DNA of 64,000 nt from Clostridia bacterium (GTDB lineage: Bacteria; Bacillota; Clostridia; Christensenellales; Borkfalkiaceae). The stretch lies in NCBI GenBank assembly GCA_017467265.1, contig JAFTSO010000035.1, positions 1 to 64,000 on the forward strand, given 5' to 3'. Numbering within the stretch: position 1 is the stretch's first letter; each line of letters starts with the position of its first letter. The notes under the pieces are model-generated. The model did not search any database and was not told the DNA's origin. It saw only the letters and a list, made by a program, of their open reading frames with translations. Shown here piece after piece: positions 25,064-33,713 of this stretch. Made by a program: the position numbers and the translations under genes.

Positions 25064-27790
25064 ATGTTACAATTAAAGAACGTTAAAAAGGATTACAAGA
25101 CGGCAGGTCTGGTGGTACACGCCCTCAAAGGGGTGGATCTGAACTTCCGTAAGAACGAATTTGTGTCCATTTTGGGCGCATCGGGCTGTGGTAAAACGAC
25201 GATGTTGAATATTATCGGCGGCTTGGATCATTACACGGAAGGCGATCTTGTCATCAACGGAAAATCTACCAAGGATTACAAGGATCACGACTGGGACGTG
25301 TATAGAAACCACCGCATCGGGTTTGTGTTTCAGTCCTACAATCTGATTCCGCACCAGAACGTTTTGGGCAACGTCGAGATCGCGCTGACGATCGCGGGGC
25401 TGTCCAAGGCAGAACGCCGTCAAAGAGCGGAAGAGGCACTCCGAAAGGTAGGCTTGGGCGACGAAATGTATAAAAAGCCCAACCAGCTCTCGGGTGGTCA
25501 GATGCAGCGTGTCGCGATCGCGCGTGCGCTCGTCAATAATCCCGAAATCCTGCTCGCGGACGAACCGACGGGTGCGCTGGACACGGTGACGAGCGTGCAA
25601 ATTATGGATCTCATCAAAGAGATTGCGGGCGAACGTCTTGTCATTATGGTCACGCACAATCCTGAGCTTGCTGAACAGTATTCATCGCGTATCGTACGAT
25701 TGCAGGACGGTTTGGTGATCTCCGACAGTGATCCGTACTCGATTGAAGAGGAAGAGTCGGAACGCGCGGAGGCGGAAATCGCGCCGTGTGAAATAGTGTC
25801 GGAGGAACAGCCTGCGGCGGTGGGAACGAAGAAAAAGAAGACGAAGAAAGAACGCTCGTCGATGTCGTTTTTGACGTCGCTTGGACTGAGTGCGAAAAAC
25901 CTGCTGATGAAAAAGGGAAGAACGATCGTCACGTCGATCGCAGGCAGTATCGGTATTATCAGCGTTTGTTTGGTGCTGGCGCTCTCCAACGGGTTTAGCG
26001 GCTATATTGCGAAAACGGAAGAAGATATGCTCTCGTCGTCGCCCGTGACAGTCTCCAAAAAGACGGTGGATGTGAACGCGATTATGTCGGGGCTTTCGAG
26101 TACGGAAGATATGCCCGATCTGTCCCAGCTGGGCAACAAAGTTTACGTCAATTCGTTCGTGACGAACTTGGCGCAAGGTATGATGATCGAGAATAACATC
26201 AGTGACGCGTATCTTAACTACGTGGCGAATATGCCCCAAGAATATTATGAAGAAATTATGTATTCGACGGGCGCGGAGATCAAAAACAACCTGTTCGTGG
26301 CATCGCCTTTCGATTCCGAAGTGATCGAGCAGATCGCCGGTGCGGATTTGTCGAATAAAAACGTTTCCATCTCGATGGTAAAAGGGATTTACACGGACGC
26401 GCTGCGCGCGCAAGACGAAACGCTGGCGTCGTTAGCGCCCTACGTGACAATGCTTGGCGAAGTGGTGAACGTAATGCCGGGCACGGCGGATTTTGAAAAG
26501 TCCAACTATGCCGACTACGTGCTTTCGCAATACGACGTGGTGGCGGTGAACCCGTCCATTGTCGGCAATACAACGGGCTTGCCGAAAAAATCGACGGACG
26601 CCGTTTTGGTCGTTGGTCAGAACAACGAACTGACGGACGTGCTACTCGCACAGCTCGGCTTGATCAACGCAGAGCAGTTCTTGAATCAGTTTGATTTTAA
26701 CAAAGAAAACGGCAACGGAACGCAGGAAACGGAAGAAAAAGAAAACCTGTTGGTAGATTTCAGCGATATTTTCACGATGGAATATAAGCTGTTCAATAAC
26801 AGCAGCGTGTACTATCCCACGGGCAACGCGTCGTCGCCTTTCGTGTATGCAGGTATGAAAGATTTTGGCGATCCTACCGAGGCATTGGCAAAGACGATCC
26901 GCATCACAGGTATTCTGCGTTTGAAGGAAGATCTTTCGTTCGGTTGTCTTCCTGACGGCTTGAATATCACCGAAAAACTTATCCAAGAATACGTAGCGGA
27001 AGAGATGGCGAACCCTTCGGCAATCGTGCAATATATCCAGCAGGACGGCAATTGTACGTTGCCTGTCAATACACTCGCCGAATACGTTGTGGATATGACG
27101 TCGGGATTGATTGACGAGGGCGGCGCGCTCGCGGCGCTGGGTGCGAGTGATAAAATCACGGATATCGCCTTCTACACGGCGTCGTTTGACACCAAAAAAG
27201 ATATGCTCCGTTATTTGGACGGCTGGAACGAGCTGTGCGCCAAGGGTACGCAGGAATCTCCGTACGAATATATCTGGGTGGATAGCGACGGCGTATCGCA
27301 TACCGAATTGCTCTCCAACAGCAACGAAGTCAAATACACCGACACGGTAGGCTTGCTGATGGGTATGGTAGAGATGATGCTGAACGCAATCACGGTTGTT
27401 TTGGTGGCGTTCACGTCCATTTCTTTGGTGGTATCGTCGGTGATGATCGGTATTATCACGTACGTATCCGTCGTCGAAAGAACGCGCGAAATCGGTGTGT
27501 TGCGATCGCTCGGCGCGAGAAAGAAGGACATCAAAAACCTGTTCAATGCCGAAACGTTTATTATCGGCTTGGCGTCGGGTACGATCGGCGTATTGATCAC
27601 GTACCTGCTCTCGTTTGGTATCAACGCTCTACTCGGTACGTTGACGGGGATTACCACGTTGGCGGCGTTGCCGTTCGGCTCGGCAGTCATAATGATCTGT
27701 ATCAGTATCCTGCTCACGCTCATCAGCGGTCTGATCCCTGCCAAAGCGGCGGCGAAAAAAGATCCTGTCGTGGCGCTCCGTAGCGAGTAA
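25064..27790 (+). CDS. Fused ATPase-permease ABC exporter, MacB/FtsX type
   Basis: A 908-residue protein with an N-terminal ATPase (1-225): Walker A GASGCGKTT, signature LSGGQMQRVAIARA, Walker B ILLADEPTGALD. A charged Lys/Glu linker follows (about 230-270). TM1 near 285-310 is followed by a large extracytoplasmic domain (about 315-770). The C-terminal FtsX permease with three TM helices carries VERTREIGVLRSLGARKKDI. This is the mechanotransmission type used for antimicrobial-peptide resistance, lipoprotein or peptide export and cell-wall hydrolase control. It is probably regulated by the upstream MarR protein. The extracytoplasmic domain is larger than in E. coli MacB. Confidence 0.93.
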   Translation: MLQLKNVKKDYKTAGLVVHALKGVDLNFRKNEFVSILGASGCGKTTMLNIIGGLDHYTEGDLVINGKSTKDYKDHDWDVYRNHRIGFVFQSYNLIPHQNVLGNVEIALTIAGLSKAERRQRAEEALRKVGLGDEMYKKPNQLSGGQMQRVAIARALVNNPEILLADEPTGALDTVTSVQIMDLIKEIAGERLVIMVTHNPELAEQYSSRIVRLQDGLVISDSDPYSIEEEESERAEAEIAPCEIVSEEQPAAVGTKKKKTKKERSSMSFLTSLGLSAKNLLMKKGRTIVTSIAGSIGIISVCLVLALSNGFSGYIAKTEEDMLSSSPVTVSKKTVDVNAIMSGLSSTEDMPDLSQLGNKVYVNSFVTNLAQGMMIENNISDAYLNYVANMPQEYYEEIMYSTGAEIKNNLFVASPFDSEVIEQIAGADLSNKNVSISMVKGIYTDALRAQDETLASLAPYVTMLGEVVNVMPGTADFEKSNYADYVLSQYDVVAVNPSIVGNTTGLPKKSTDAVLVVGQNNELTDVLLAQLGLINAEQFLNQFDFNKENGNGTQETEEKENLLVDFSDIFTMEYKLFNNSSVYYPTGNASSPFVYAGMKDFGDPTEALAKTIRITGILRLKEDLSFGCLPDGLNITEKLIQEYVAEEMANPSAIVQYIQQDGNCTLPVNTLAEYVVDMTSGLIDEGGALAALGASDKITDIAFYTASFDTKKDMLRYLDGWNELCAKGTQESPYEYIWVDSDGVSHTELLSNSNEVKYTDTVGLLMGMVEMMLNAITVVLVAFTSISLVVSSVMIGIITYVSVVERTREIGVLRSLGARKKDIKNLFNAETFIIGLASGTIGVLITYLLSFGINALLGTLTGITTLAALPFGSAVIMICISILLTLISGLIPAKAAAKKDPVVALRSE

Positions 27791-27808
27791 AACTTATCTT
27801 CAACGGAA

Positions 27809-27849
27809 TACGCCCTGCGGCATTTGCTTGCCGCAGGGCGTAATTTTTT
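27809..27849 (+). terminator. Terminator of the MarR-ABC operon
   Basis: Fourteen-base stem TACGCCCTGCGGCA/TGCCGCAGGGCGTA followed by six T residues. Confidence 0.92.
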
Positions 27850-27905
27850 AGCGTTTGTATAATTTTGAACGGACGGCGCATACTGCTTTTAGGAGGGAAG
27901 AAAAT

Positions 27906-28133
27906 ATGCGTATCGTAAACATTATCGCTTATATTTTGGTGATCGTCGGCGCGATTAACTGGGGCTTGTTCGGTCTGTTCAATCTCAATCTCGTGTCCAC
28001 GGTATTCTCGGGCGCGCGTGCGATCGGGTCGATCATCACGTACTCGATTATTGCGCTTGCAGCGCTTTGGCTGATTTTGTCGCCGATCATCACGAACGGC
28101 GTGCTTTGGCTGCGCGGCAGACGCGCAGAATAA
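27906..28133 (+). CDS. DUF378-family small membrane protein
   Basis: A 75-residue protein with two membrane helices: an N-terminal segment beginning RIVNIIAYILVIVGAINWGL and a second around SIIALAALWLILSPII. The VGAINWGLFGLF motif is typical of DUF378 (YuzA-like). Function is unknown for the family. ATG 27906 follows AGGAGGGAAGAAAAT; a frame extension upstream has no site. It stands alone between two terminators. Confidence 0.85.
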   Translation: MRIVNIIAYILVIVGAINWGLFGLFNLNLVSTVFSGARAIGSIITYSIIALAALWLILSPIITNGVLWLRGRRAE

Positions 28134-28200
28134 AAGGCGGCACAACACCGCCGCGGAGTTCGCGCAATGCGAATCGCGCAAACAGCGCAAGTATGGCGCA

Positions 28201-28241
28201 AAAAAAGACGGTTTCCTTTGCTTTGGAAAACCGCCTTTTTC
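28201..28241. terminator. Bidirectional terminator between the DUF378 and DUF1508 genes
   Basis: Imperfect stem GACGGTTTCC/GGAAAACCGCC with T-run on the plus side and A-run on the other. Confidence 0.75.
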
Positions 28242-28258
28242 TTATGTTTTGTTTACGC

Positions 28259-29590
28259 TTATTCCACGTCGTTGACGGTGGGGGAGGAGAGTGCGAATCT
28301 CTTCACCGATTCCACCGCGTTTTGGCACAGACGACGGGTTTTGTAATGCTCGCCAAGGCAGAGCAGCTGGTTGTTGCCGTTGAGAAGTTTGAAAATATAA
28401 TCGCCGCGCTTGGTGGGCACAATACGGAAATTCCCTTTTTCGATATTCTTTTTGTGCGTTTCCAGACCGCTGATTGCACCGTTTGGCGACGCGTAATCTT
28501 CGGACGAGAGCAGCTTTTCGCCGTTGTTGGCGAACAGCTCGAAATAGTACGCTACGTTGCCTTCGCTGTCCGTTTCCTTGGAAACGATCCATTTCCCGAT
28601 CGCGCCTTCCGTAGTCGCCGTTGCAACGGTATTCTCCTCGTCCGCAGGTACTTTAATCACGATCTCCTGCACCGTTTCATCAATCACCGCCGTCTCCGCA
28701 AAACGCTTTGTCGATTCGATCGCCTTTTCGCATCTCGCGCGCGTGGTGTAGTTTTCACCCGTGCACAGTAGCATACCTTTCGCGTTCATCAGCTTGAAAA
28801 TATACGTACCTTTCTTGGTGAGCGAAATTTTGAAATTGCCGCTCTGGATATTATTCACGTGTGTTTCAATGCCCTTTTTCGCGCCGGCGAGCGAAGTATA
28901 TTCTTGGCTCTCCATCAGCTTTTCGCCGTTGGACGCGTGCAGCTCAAAGAAATACATCACTTCTTTGTTCTCGTCGTTTTCCGTCTGCGTCGTCAGCTTA
29001 CAAATCGTCCATTTGCCGCGATATTTCGTCTGTTTCTTTTCTTCCGCAGAATCTTCCGTTGCCACAGCAGCCGCCGTTTCCGCCGCTACGGGCGTAGCCT
29101 TTTTCTTCGCCGTCTTTTTCACAGGAGCAGGGCTGATGGTAGGCTCTTCCACAACAGGCGCAGGCTTTTCTTCCGCTACGGGCTTTTCTTCCGCTACGGG
29201 TTCTTCTTCCGCTACGGGTTCTTCCACAACGGGGGCAGGCTCTGCAACGATCGCCACGGGTTCTTCAACGGGCTGTGTTGTTTCTACGGGAGTAGGCTCT
29301 TCCGCAACGGGTGTGGGGGTAGGTGCGGTAGATACGGGCACGGGTGTGTGTGCGATCTGTGGATAATCTTCCGCGCGGCGGATAGCTTTGTTGCGTCTAT
29401 GTGCCTTCACCGACAATACGATGATTACCACCAAAACGATGAGAAACAACGCCGTGCACGCCAAAATTACCCACATCATAAACAGATTCTCCATCAAGTA
29501 CGCAAACGACGAATCGAGTGCGCCGCGACAATGGAGCGCGTCTGCAACAGGGTTAAGGATCTTTTTCAATCCTTCCAAAAAAGCTCTCAT
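28259..29590 (-). CDS. Membrane-anchored protein with two tandem DUF1508 (YegP-like) domains
   Basis: A 443-residue protein. The N-terminal helix is FMMWVILACTALFLIVLVVI, followed by a Pro/Glu/Val-rich linker (about 85-165) with near-perfect VAEE(E/K)PVAEEKP units. The DUF1508 region has two halves, each with two sub-repeats: GKWTICKL...YFFELHASNGEKL...TYIFKLMNAKG and GKWIVSKE...YYFELFANNGEKL...DYIFKLLNGNN. DUF1508 proteins are small beta-rich domains of unknown role. The start 29590 follows AAGGAGATAGT, 18 bp inside the longest frame. It is a single-gene unit. Confidence 0.85.
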   Translation of the reverse strand: MRAFLEGLKKILNPVADALHCRGALDSSFAYLMENLFMMWVILACTALFLIVLVVIIVLSVKAHRRNKAIRRAEDYPQIAHTPVPVSTAPTPTPVAEEPTPVETTQPVEEPVAIVAEPAPVVEEPVAEEEPVAEEKPVAEEKPAPVVEEPTISPAPVKKTAKKKATPVAAETAAAVATEDSAEEKKQTKYRGKWTICKLTTQTENDENKEVMYFFELHASNGEKLMESQEYTSLAGAKKGIETHVNNIQSGNFKISLTKKGTYIFKLMNAKGMLLCTGENYTTRARCEKAIESTKRFAETAVIDETVQEIVIKVPADEENTVATATTEGAIGKWIVSKETDSEGNVAYYFELFANNGEKLLSSEDYASPNGAISGLETHKKNIEKGNFRIVPTKRGDYIFKLLNGNNQLLCLGEHYKTRRLCQNAVESVKRFALSSPTVNDVE

Positions 29591-29642
29591 ACTATCTCCT
29601 TTTTTCACGCCGAACGTTCGGCAAATTGAATTCTGTTATAAT

Positions 29643-29671
29643 ATTGTAATATAAAAGGGGCGAAAAGTCAA
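29643..29671 (-). promoter_or_regulatory. Promoter of the DUF1508 gene
   Basis: Minus-strand TTGACT (29671-29666) and TACAAT (29648-29643), 17-bp spacer. Confidence 0.75.
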
Positions 29672-29720
29672 GCCGACGCCAAAAAATTTTGCTTATATTC
29701 GCAAAAAAAATACGAAAAAA

Positions 29721-29749
29721 TTGACATATGCGCGGAAATGCTGTACAAT
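29721..29749 (+). promoter_or_regulatory. Promoter placing the transcription start on the ATG (leaderless)
   Basis: TTGACA (29721-29726) and TACAAT (29744-29749), 17-bp spacer. The expected start, 7 nt after the -10 box, falls at the ATG at 29756. Confidence 0.75.
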
Positions 29750-29755
29750 GAAAGT

Positions 29756-31018
29756 ATGGAAAAAATATCGATCGCCGTGATCGGCGGCGGTGCGTCGGGC
29801 TTGATGCTCGTCAACGCGCTGGCAGAATACAACTTAACAGCGGCTACGCCCCTGCCCAAGACGGTAGTTTTCGAGCGTGGCGATCGTGTGGGGAAAAAGC
29901 TCTCATCTACGGGCAACGGTCAGGGGAATATCACCAACAGCGCCGTTTTAGACGCGGAGTATTTCTCGTCCGAGCGGACGACGGAGCAAAAAATTGCCGC
30001 GATTCTTCGTGCGTACGATGAAGAAGATATGCGTGCCTTTTGGTTGCGTAGAGGAGTGCTGTTGATTTACGACGAACGGGGAAGGGCGTATCCTGCTGGT
30101 CGGCAGGCGTCCGCGCTCACCGATGCTCTGCGCTTTTATGCAACGGAAAAGGGCGTGGAGCTGCGTACGTCGGCGTACGTGACCGATCTAAAACGTATGG
30201 ACGGCGGCTTTGTGCTCACGTATAGCAAGGACGGCGAAACGCACACGTGCTTTGCGGAAAACGTAGTGCTTTCCGTCGGTGGCAAAGCGGCGAAAAACTT
30301 CGGTACGGACGGTACGTCCTATGCCCTTGCACAAAAATTCGGGCATACCTGTACGCCGCTGTACCCGTCTTTGGTGCAGCTGAAAACGGATACGGCACAC
30401 ATCAAAACGCTGAAAGGCATCCGCGTGAACGACGGTATTTTAACGGCGAAAACGCCGTCGGGGACATATACCGTGCGCGGCGATATCATCTTCACCGATT
30501 ACGGTGTTTCGGGGGACGCGGTATTTCGCATTTCGGCGTTTATCGCGCAGACGATCGCGACGGGAAAGGTCACGTTGTCGATTGATTTTTTGCCCGAATA
30601 TACGCAGGACGAATTGCGAAACGTGCTGTCGGCAAAGCGCAACGCCTACACGTCGCTGGATAATAGCGAACTACTGTTCGGGGTGGTCAACAACCAGATC
30701 GGCAGGGCGGTGATGAAACGCGCGGCGGGTGATTTTGACAGCGCGGCGGCGCTGATGAAAGATTTTACGCTCCTCGTTACGGGCAGTCTTGGCTTTGATT
30801 ACGCACAGGTGACGAAAGGTGGCGTTCCCCTTTCTGAAACGGACGAAATGTTGCGGAGCCGTTTTACAGACGGACTGTATATGACGGGCGAAGTGCTGGA
30901 CGTGGACGGACAATGCGGTGGATTTAACCTACAATGGGCGTATTCGTCGGCGTGTACGGTTGCGGCGGCGCTTGCGGAAAAATACCAAAAAAATGGAAAA
31001 GGTAGGGATACGGTATGA
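29756..31018 (+). CDS. FAD-dependent oxidoreductase, HI0933/BaiN family
   Basis: A 420-residue flavoprotein. The N-terminal dinucleotide motif is VIGGGASGLM. GDRVGKKLSSTGNGQGNITN is the family signature, followed by LSVGGKAA and the C-terminal MTGEVLDVDGQCGGFNLQWAYSSA. Members include the bile-acid 7-dehydroxylation reductase BaiN, but most are uncharacterised. ATG 29756 is preferred over the in-frame ATG 29738, because the latter lies between the -35 and -10 boxes. No Shine-Dalgarno precedes it, consistent with a leaderless message. The stop overlaps the next start by 4 bp (ATGA), so the two flavoproteins are translationally coupled. Confidence 0.9.
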   Translation: MEKISIAVIGGGASGLMLVNALAEYNLTAATPLPKTVVFERGDRVGKKLSSTGNGQGNITNSAVLDAEYFSSERTTEQKIAAILRAYDEEDMRAFWLRRGVLLIYDERGRAYPAGRQASALTDALRFYATEKGVELRTSAYVTDLKRMDGGFVLTYSKDGETHTCFAENVVLSVGGKAAKNFGTDGTSYALAQKFGHTCTPLYPSLVQLKTDTAHIKTLKGIRVNDGILTAKTPSGTYTVRGDIIFTDYGVSGDAVFRISAFIAQTIATGKVTLSIDFLPEYTQDELRNVLSAKRNAYTSLDNSELLFGVVNNQIGRAVMKRAAGDFDSAAALMKDFTLLVTGSLGFDYAQVTKGGVPLSETDEMLRSRFTDGLYMTGEVLDVDGQCGGFNLQWAYSSACTVAAALAEKYQKNGKGRDTV

Positions 31019-32601
31019 GTTTACGCACCTTTTCGGATATAAAATTACCGATCGGGCGCAGCGAAGACGAGCTGGTGCAGATCGCGCGAAAAAAGCTGGG
31101 CGGAAAGCTCGGCTATTTTTCGATCAAGAAAAAATCGCTGGATGCGCGCGATAAGAATAATATCCGTTATATATATACGGTGGAGTGTTCGCGCGAAGAA
31201 CAAAAAAAGGAAGAACGTGTTTTTGAACGCTTGCCAAAAAATAAAATGCCGATCAAGCCTGTGTTGGTGGTGGGCAGCGGACCTGCCGGGCTGTTTTGCG
31301 CCCTGCGCCTACTCGATCACGGCATTACGCCCGTGTTGATTGAACGGGGCGCGCCCGTCGAAGAACGGGAAAAGACGATCAAACGTTTTTTTACGACGAA
31401 ACTTTTGGATACGCAGACGAATATTCAGTTCGGTGAAGGGGGCGCAGGCACGTTCTCGGACGGCAAGCTGAACACCCAAACGCACAGCGCGCTCAATCGC
31501 GAAGTGTTAGAAACGTTCGTGCGCTTTGGCGCGCCCAAGGAGATTTTGTATTTAGCAAAGCCGCACGTAGGCAGCGACAAACTCAAGCAGGTCGTCAAAA
31601 ATATGCGCTCGCATATTCTTTCGCAGGGTGGTGAAGTGCACTTTTATACCCAGCTCGAAGACGTGACGATTGAAAATGGTCGGCTGCAATCGGTCACGCT
31701 TTGCCGTCGCGAACCCAAAGATAGGGGGACGGTACGTGATGACGGCGGTTTTGTCCGTGAAAAGATCGCGGTGTCGGCGGTGGCGCTTGCCATCGGGCAC
31801 AGCGCAAGGGACACCTTTGAAACTTTGCTTCGGCGCGGCGTAGCGATGCGCCAAAAGGATTTTGCGGTGGGGGTGCGTATCGAGCATCTGCAATCGGAGA
31901 TCGGCAAAGCGCAATACGGCAAAGCCTATACACTGCTCCCTGCTGCCGATTACAAGCTCGTTTCTCACGCGTCCGAACGCGCGGCGTTCACCTTTTGTAT
32001 GTGCCCGGGCGGCTACGTAATGCCGTCGTCCAGCGAAGACGGGGGCGTGGTCACCAACGGTATGAGCAATTTTGCCCGTGACGGCGAAAATGCCAACGCG
32101 GCGCTCATAGCGCAGGTCACGCGTGCGGATTTTGACAGCGATCATCCGTTGGCAGGTGTGGAATTTCAGCGCAAAATCGAACGCGCGGCGTTCAGGGCAG
32201 GCGGCGAAACGTACGCCGCGCCCGTGCAGCTCGTTGGCGATTTCTTGCAGGACAAAGTAAGCAGTTCGTTTGGAGAAGTCCACCCCACGTACGCGGCAGG
32301 TACGGCGTTTGCCGATCTTCGCGCGGTACTTCCTACACCCGTGATTGACACGCTGAAAACCGCCTTGACGGATATGGATAGACGTCTGCACGGCTTTGCA
32401 AATCCTTCCGCGGTATTGACGGGGGTGGAGAGCCGCACCAGCTCTCCCGTGCGGATTGAGCGCGACGAAACGCTGCAATCGATCTCCACTTTGGGGTTGT
32501 ACCCTTGCGGCGAAGGGGCAGGCTACGCAGGCGGTATCACGTCATCGGCGGCAGACGGTCTGCGCGTCGCCACGGCAATCTTCGCTTCGCTCCGCGAATA
32601 A
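31015..32601 (+). CDS. FAD-dependent dehydrogenase, COG2509 family
   Basis: A 528-residue protein. A short N-terminal domain (1-85) contains SIKKKSLDARDKNNIRYIY. The FAD-binding part has VVGSGPAGLFCALRL, the family signature IQFGEGGAGTFSDGKLNT, PHVGSDKL and the C-terminal YPCGEGAGYAGGITSSAADGL. This family is widespread in Clostridia and of unknown substrate; a role in redox or tRNA/Fe-S metabolism has been proposed only loosely. It overlaps the preceding HI0933 gene by 4 bp. Confidence 0.9.
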   Translation: MSLRTFSDIKLPIGRSEDELVQIARKKLGGKLGYFSIKKKSLDARDKNNIRYIYTVECSREEQKKEERVFERLPKNKMPIKPVLVVGSGPAGLFCALRLLDHGITPVLIERGAPVEEREKTIKRFFTTKLLDTQTNIQFGEGGAGTFSDGKLNTQTHSALNREVLETFVRFGAPKEILYLAKPHVGSDKLKQVVKNMRSHILSQGGEVHFYTQLEDVTIENGRLQSVTLCRREPKDRGTVRDDGGFVREKIAVSAVALAIGHSARDTFETLLRRGVAMRQKDFAVGVRIEHLQSEIGKAQYGKAYTLLPAADYKLVSHASERAAFTFCMCPGGYVMPSSSEDGGVVTNGMSNFARDGENANAALIAQVTRADFDSDHPLAGVEFQRKIERAAFRAGGETYAAPVQLVGDFLQDKVSSSFGEVHPTYAAGTAFADLRAVLPTPVIDTLKTALTDMDRRLHGFANPSAVLTGVESRTSSPVRIERDETLQSISTLGLYPCGEGAGYAGGITSSAADGLRVATAIFASLRE

Positions 32602-32945
32602 AAATCCTCGTTAAATACAAACATTTTTTGTTAAATAATAATATTTTCACTAAACTATCACAAAATATACATACAGATTTCACAAACAAAGAATAAAATT
32701 AAAGGTACGAAAGGCGGAAACGTCTTCGAACAGGGGGACAAGTTTTCTCCCACGCGGCAAGGTCGGAACGAAAATCGGGAAAGGTTTTCACCGCGCGTTT
32801 AACAAGAGAATTTACGGAGAAGTGATCAAAACCGACTATACTAAACTTTTTTCATATTCTCTCACTAAAAGGTATGCGGTCTGCGCGTAAGGCGTGGATC
32901 GTATATCTTTTTTACAAAACTTTTGCTTGGTTGTGTGAAAAACGC
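32602..32945. other. Gene-free stretch with a GC-rich structured block
   Basis: AT-rich ends flank a GC-rich block at about 32700-32810. The block has GGGGGA/TCTCCC and CGCGG/CCGCG pairings and the weak possible promoter TTGTTA/TAAACT upstream near 32629. It could be a small RNA, but no known family is recognised and no clean terminator is seen. Confidence 0.3.
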
Positions 32946-32974
32946 TTGCAACTTCGCGCTAAAAGTATTATAAT
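32946..32974 (+). promoter_or_regulatory. Promoter of the TetR gene
   Basis: TTGCAA (32946-32951) and TATAAT (32969-32974), 17-bp spacer. Confidence 0.8.
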
Positions 32975-32990
32975 ACTGCATGTAGAATAA

Positions 32991-33005
32991 TCCACAATTT
33001 GTGGA
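32991..33005. promoter_or_regulatory. Palindromic operator candidate for the TetR-family regulator
   Basis: TCCACAATTTGTGGA, perfect seven-base arms around one base, extendable with one mismatch to 12-base arms. It lies about +11 to +25 relative to the predicted start, where a bound repressor would block transcription. Confidence 0.6.
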
Positions 33006-33042
33006 ATATTTCTAACGTTCGTAAGTTTGGAGAAATAAAAAA

Positions 33043-33627
33043 TTGGAAAAAGGGGAAAGAAAGAAGGACAGACGCGTCGTTCGTACGCAACGTGCAATCC
33101 GCAACGCTTTGGCGCAGCTGCTCGTAGAGAAAGACAAAGAGAAGATCTCGATCAAGGAGATTGCAGAGCGCGCGGACGTGGATAGAAAGACGGTATATAA
33201 TTATTATTCGAAAGTGGACGATATTCTCGTGGAGCTGGAAAACGACTGGGTGGAGGATTTTGATGAATTCACAAAGCGTTTGGAAAACGATCGCGGCGCG
33301 GAATATATCGCGCACTTTTTCCCTGCCCTGACCGAGCTTATTGCCGACGATATCGAGCTGTATACGCAATTGATGCGTATGGGTTCGCAGTCGCGTGTGA
33401 TCAGCAGTTTGCTCGCCTTTCTTCGCGAAAAGATCCGTACGGCGTTTGCGCGCAGTTATGAATTAGAGTCGGAAAAACTCAACGTCGCCGCCGAGTTTGT
33501 GTTGGCTGGTTTGTTCTGGTCGTATCGCGCTTGGTTCAATTCCGAGCGGAAAAAACCGCTCCAAGAATTTTCGCAGGAGCTTGCCGAGCTGGTTATGGGC
33601 GGTTTGACTGCATATTTTGCAGAATAA
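33043..33627 (+). CDS. TetR-family transcriptional regulator
   Basis: A 194-residue regulator. The N-terminal HTH (about 10-58) has RAIRNALAQLLVEKD, IKEIAERADVDRKTVYNYYSK. The C-terminal helical ligand-binding domain ends in ELVMGGLTAYFAE, resembling the TetR_C_8/DhaS-like type. It starts at TTG 33043 behind TTTGGAGAAATAAAAAA. No transporter or enzyme gene lies beside it on the same strand, so its targets are probably elsewhere. The palindrome at 32991-33005 suggests it controls itself. Confidence 0.88.
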   Translation: MEKGERKKDRRVVRTQRAIRNALAQLLVEKDKEKISIKEIAERADVDRKTVYNYYSKVDDILVELENDWVEDFDEFTKRLENDRGAEYIAHFFPALTELIADDIELYTQLMRMGSQSRVISSLLAFLREKIRTAFARSYELESEKLNVAAEFVLAGLFWSYRAWFNSERKKPLQEFSQELAELVMGGLTAYFAE

Positions 33628-33655
33628 GACGTAGAAAATATTGCATATAGAAAGA

Positions 33656-33683
33656 AAAACAGACCCCGAAAGGTCTGTTTTTT
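33656..33683. terminator. Terminator between the TetR and M20 genes
   Basis: Stem AAAACAGACC/GGTCTGTTTT with loop CCGAAA, symmetrical enough to act both ways. Confidence 0.9.
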
Positions 33684-33713
33684 GATGCGAATTTTCGTTG
33701 GTTGTTCGTTTGT

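Noticed and set aside
29168..29215. Apparent short tandem repeat as CRISPR or satellite
   Set aside because: It is the in-frame coding repeat of the Pro/Glu-rich linker in the DUF1508 protein.
29616..29625. CGAACGTTCG as a second LexA site
   Set aside because: The two half-sites have no 4-nt spacer, so it does not fit the LexA consensus.
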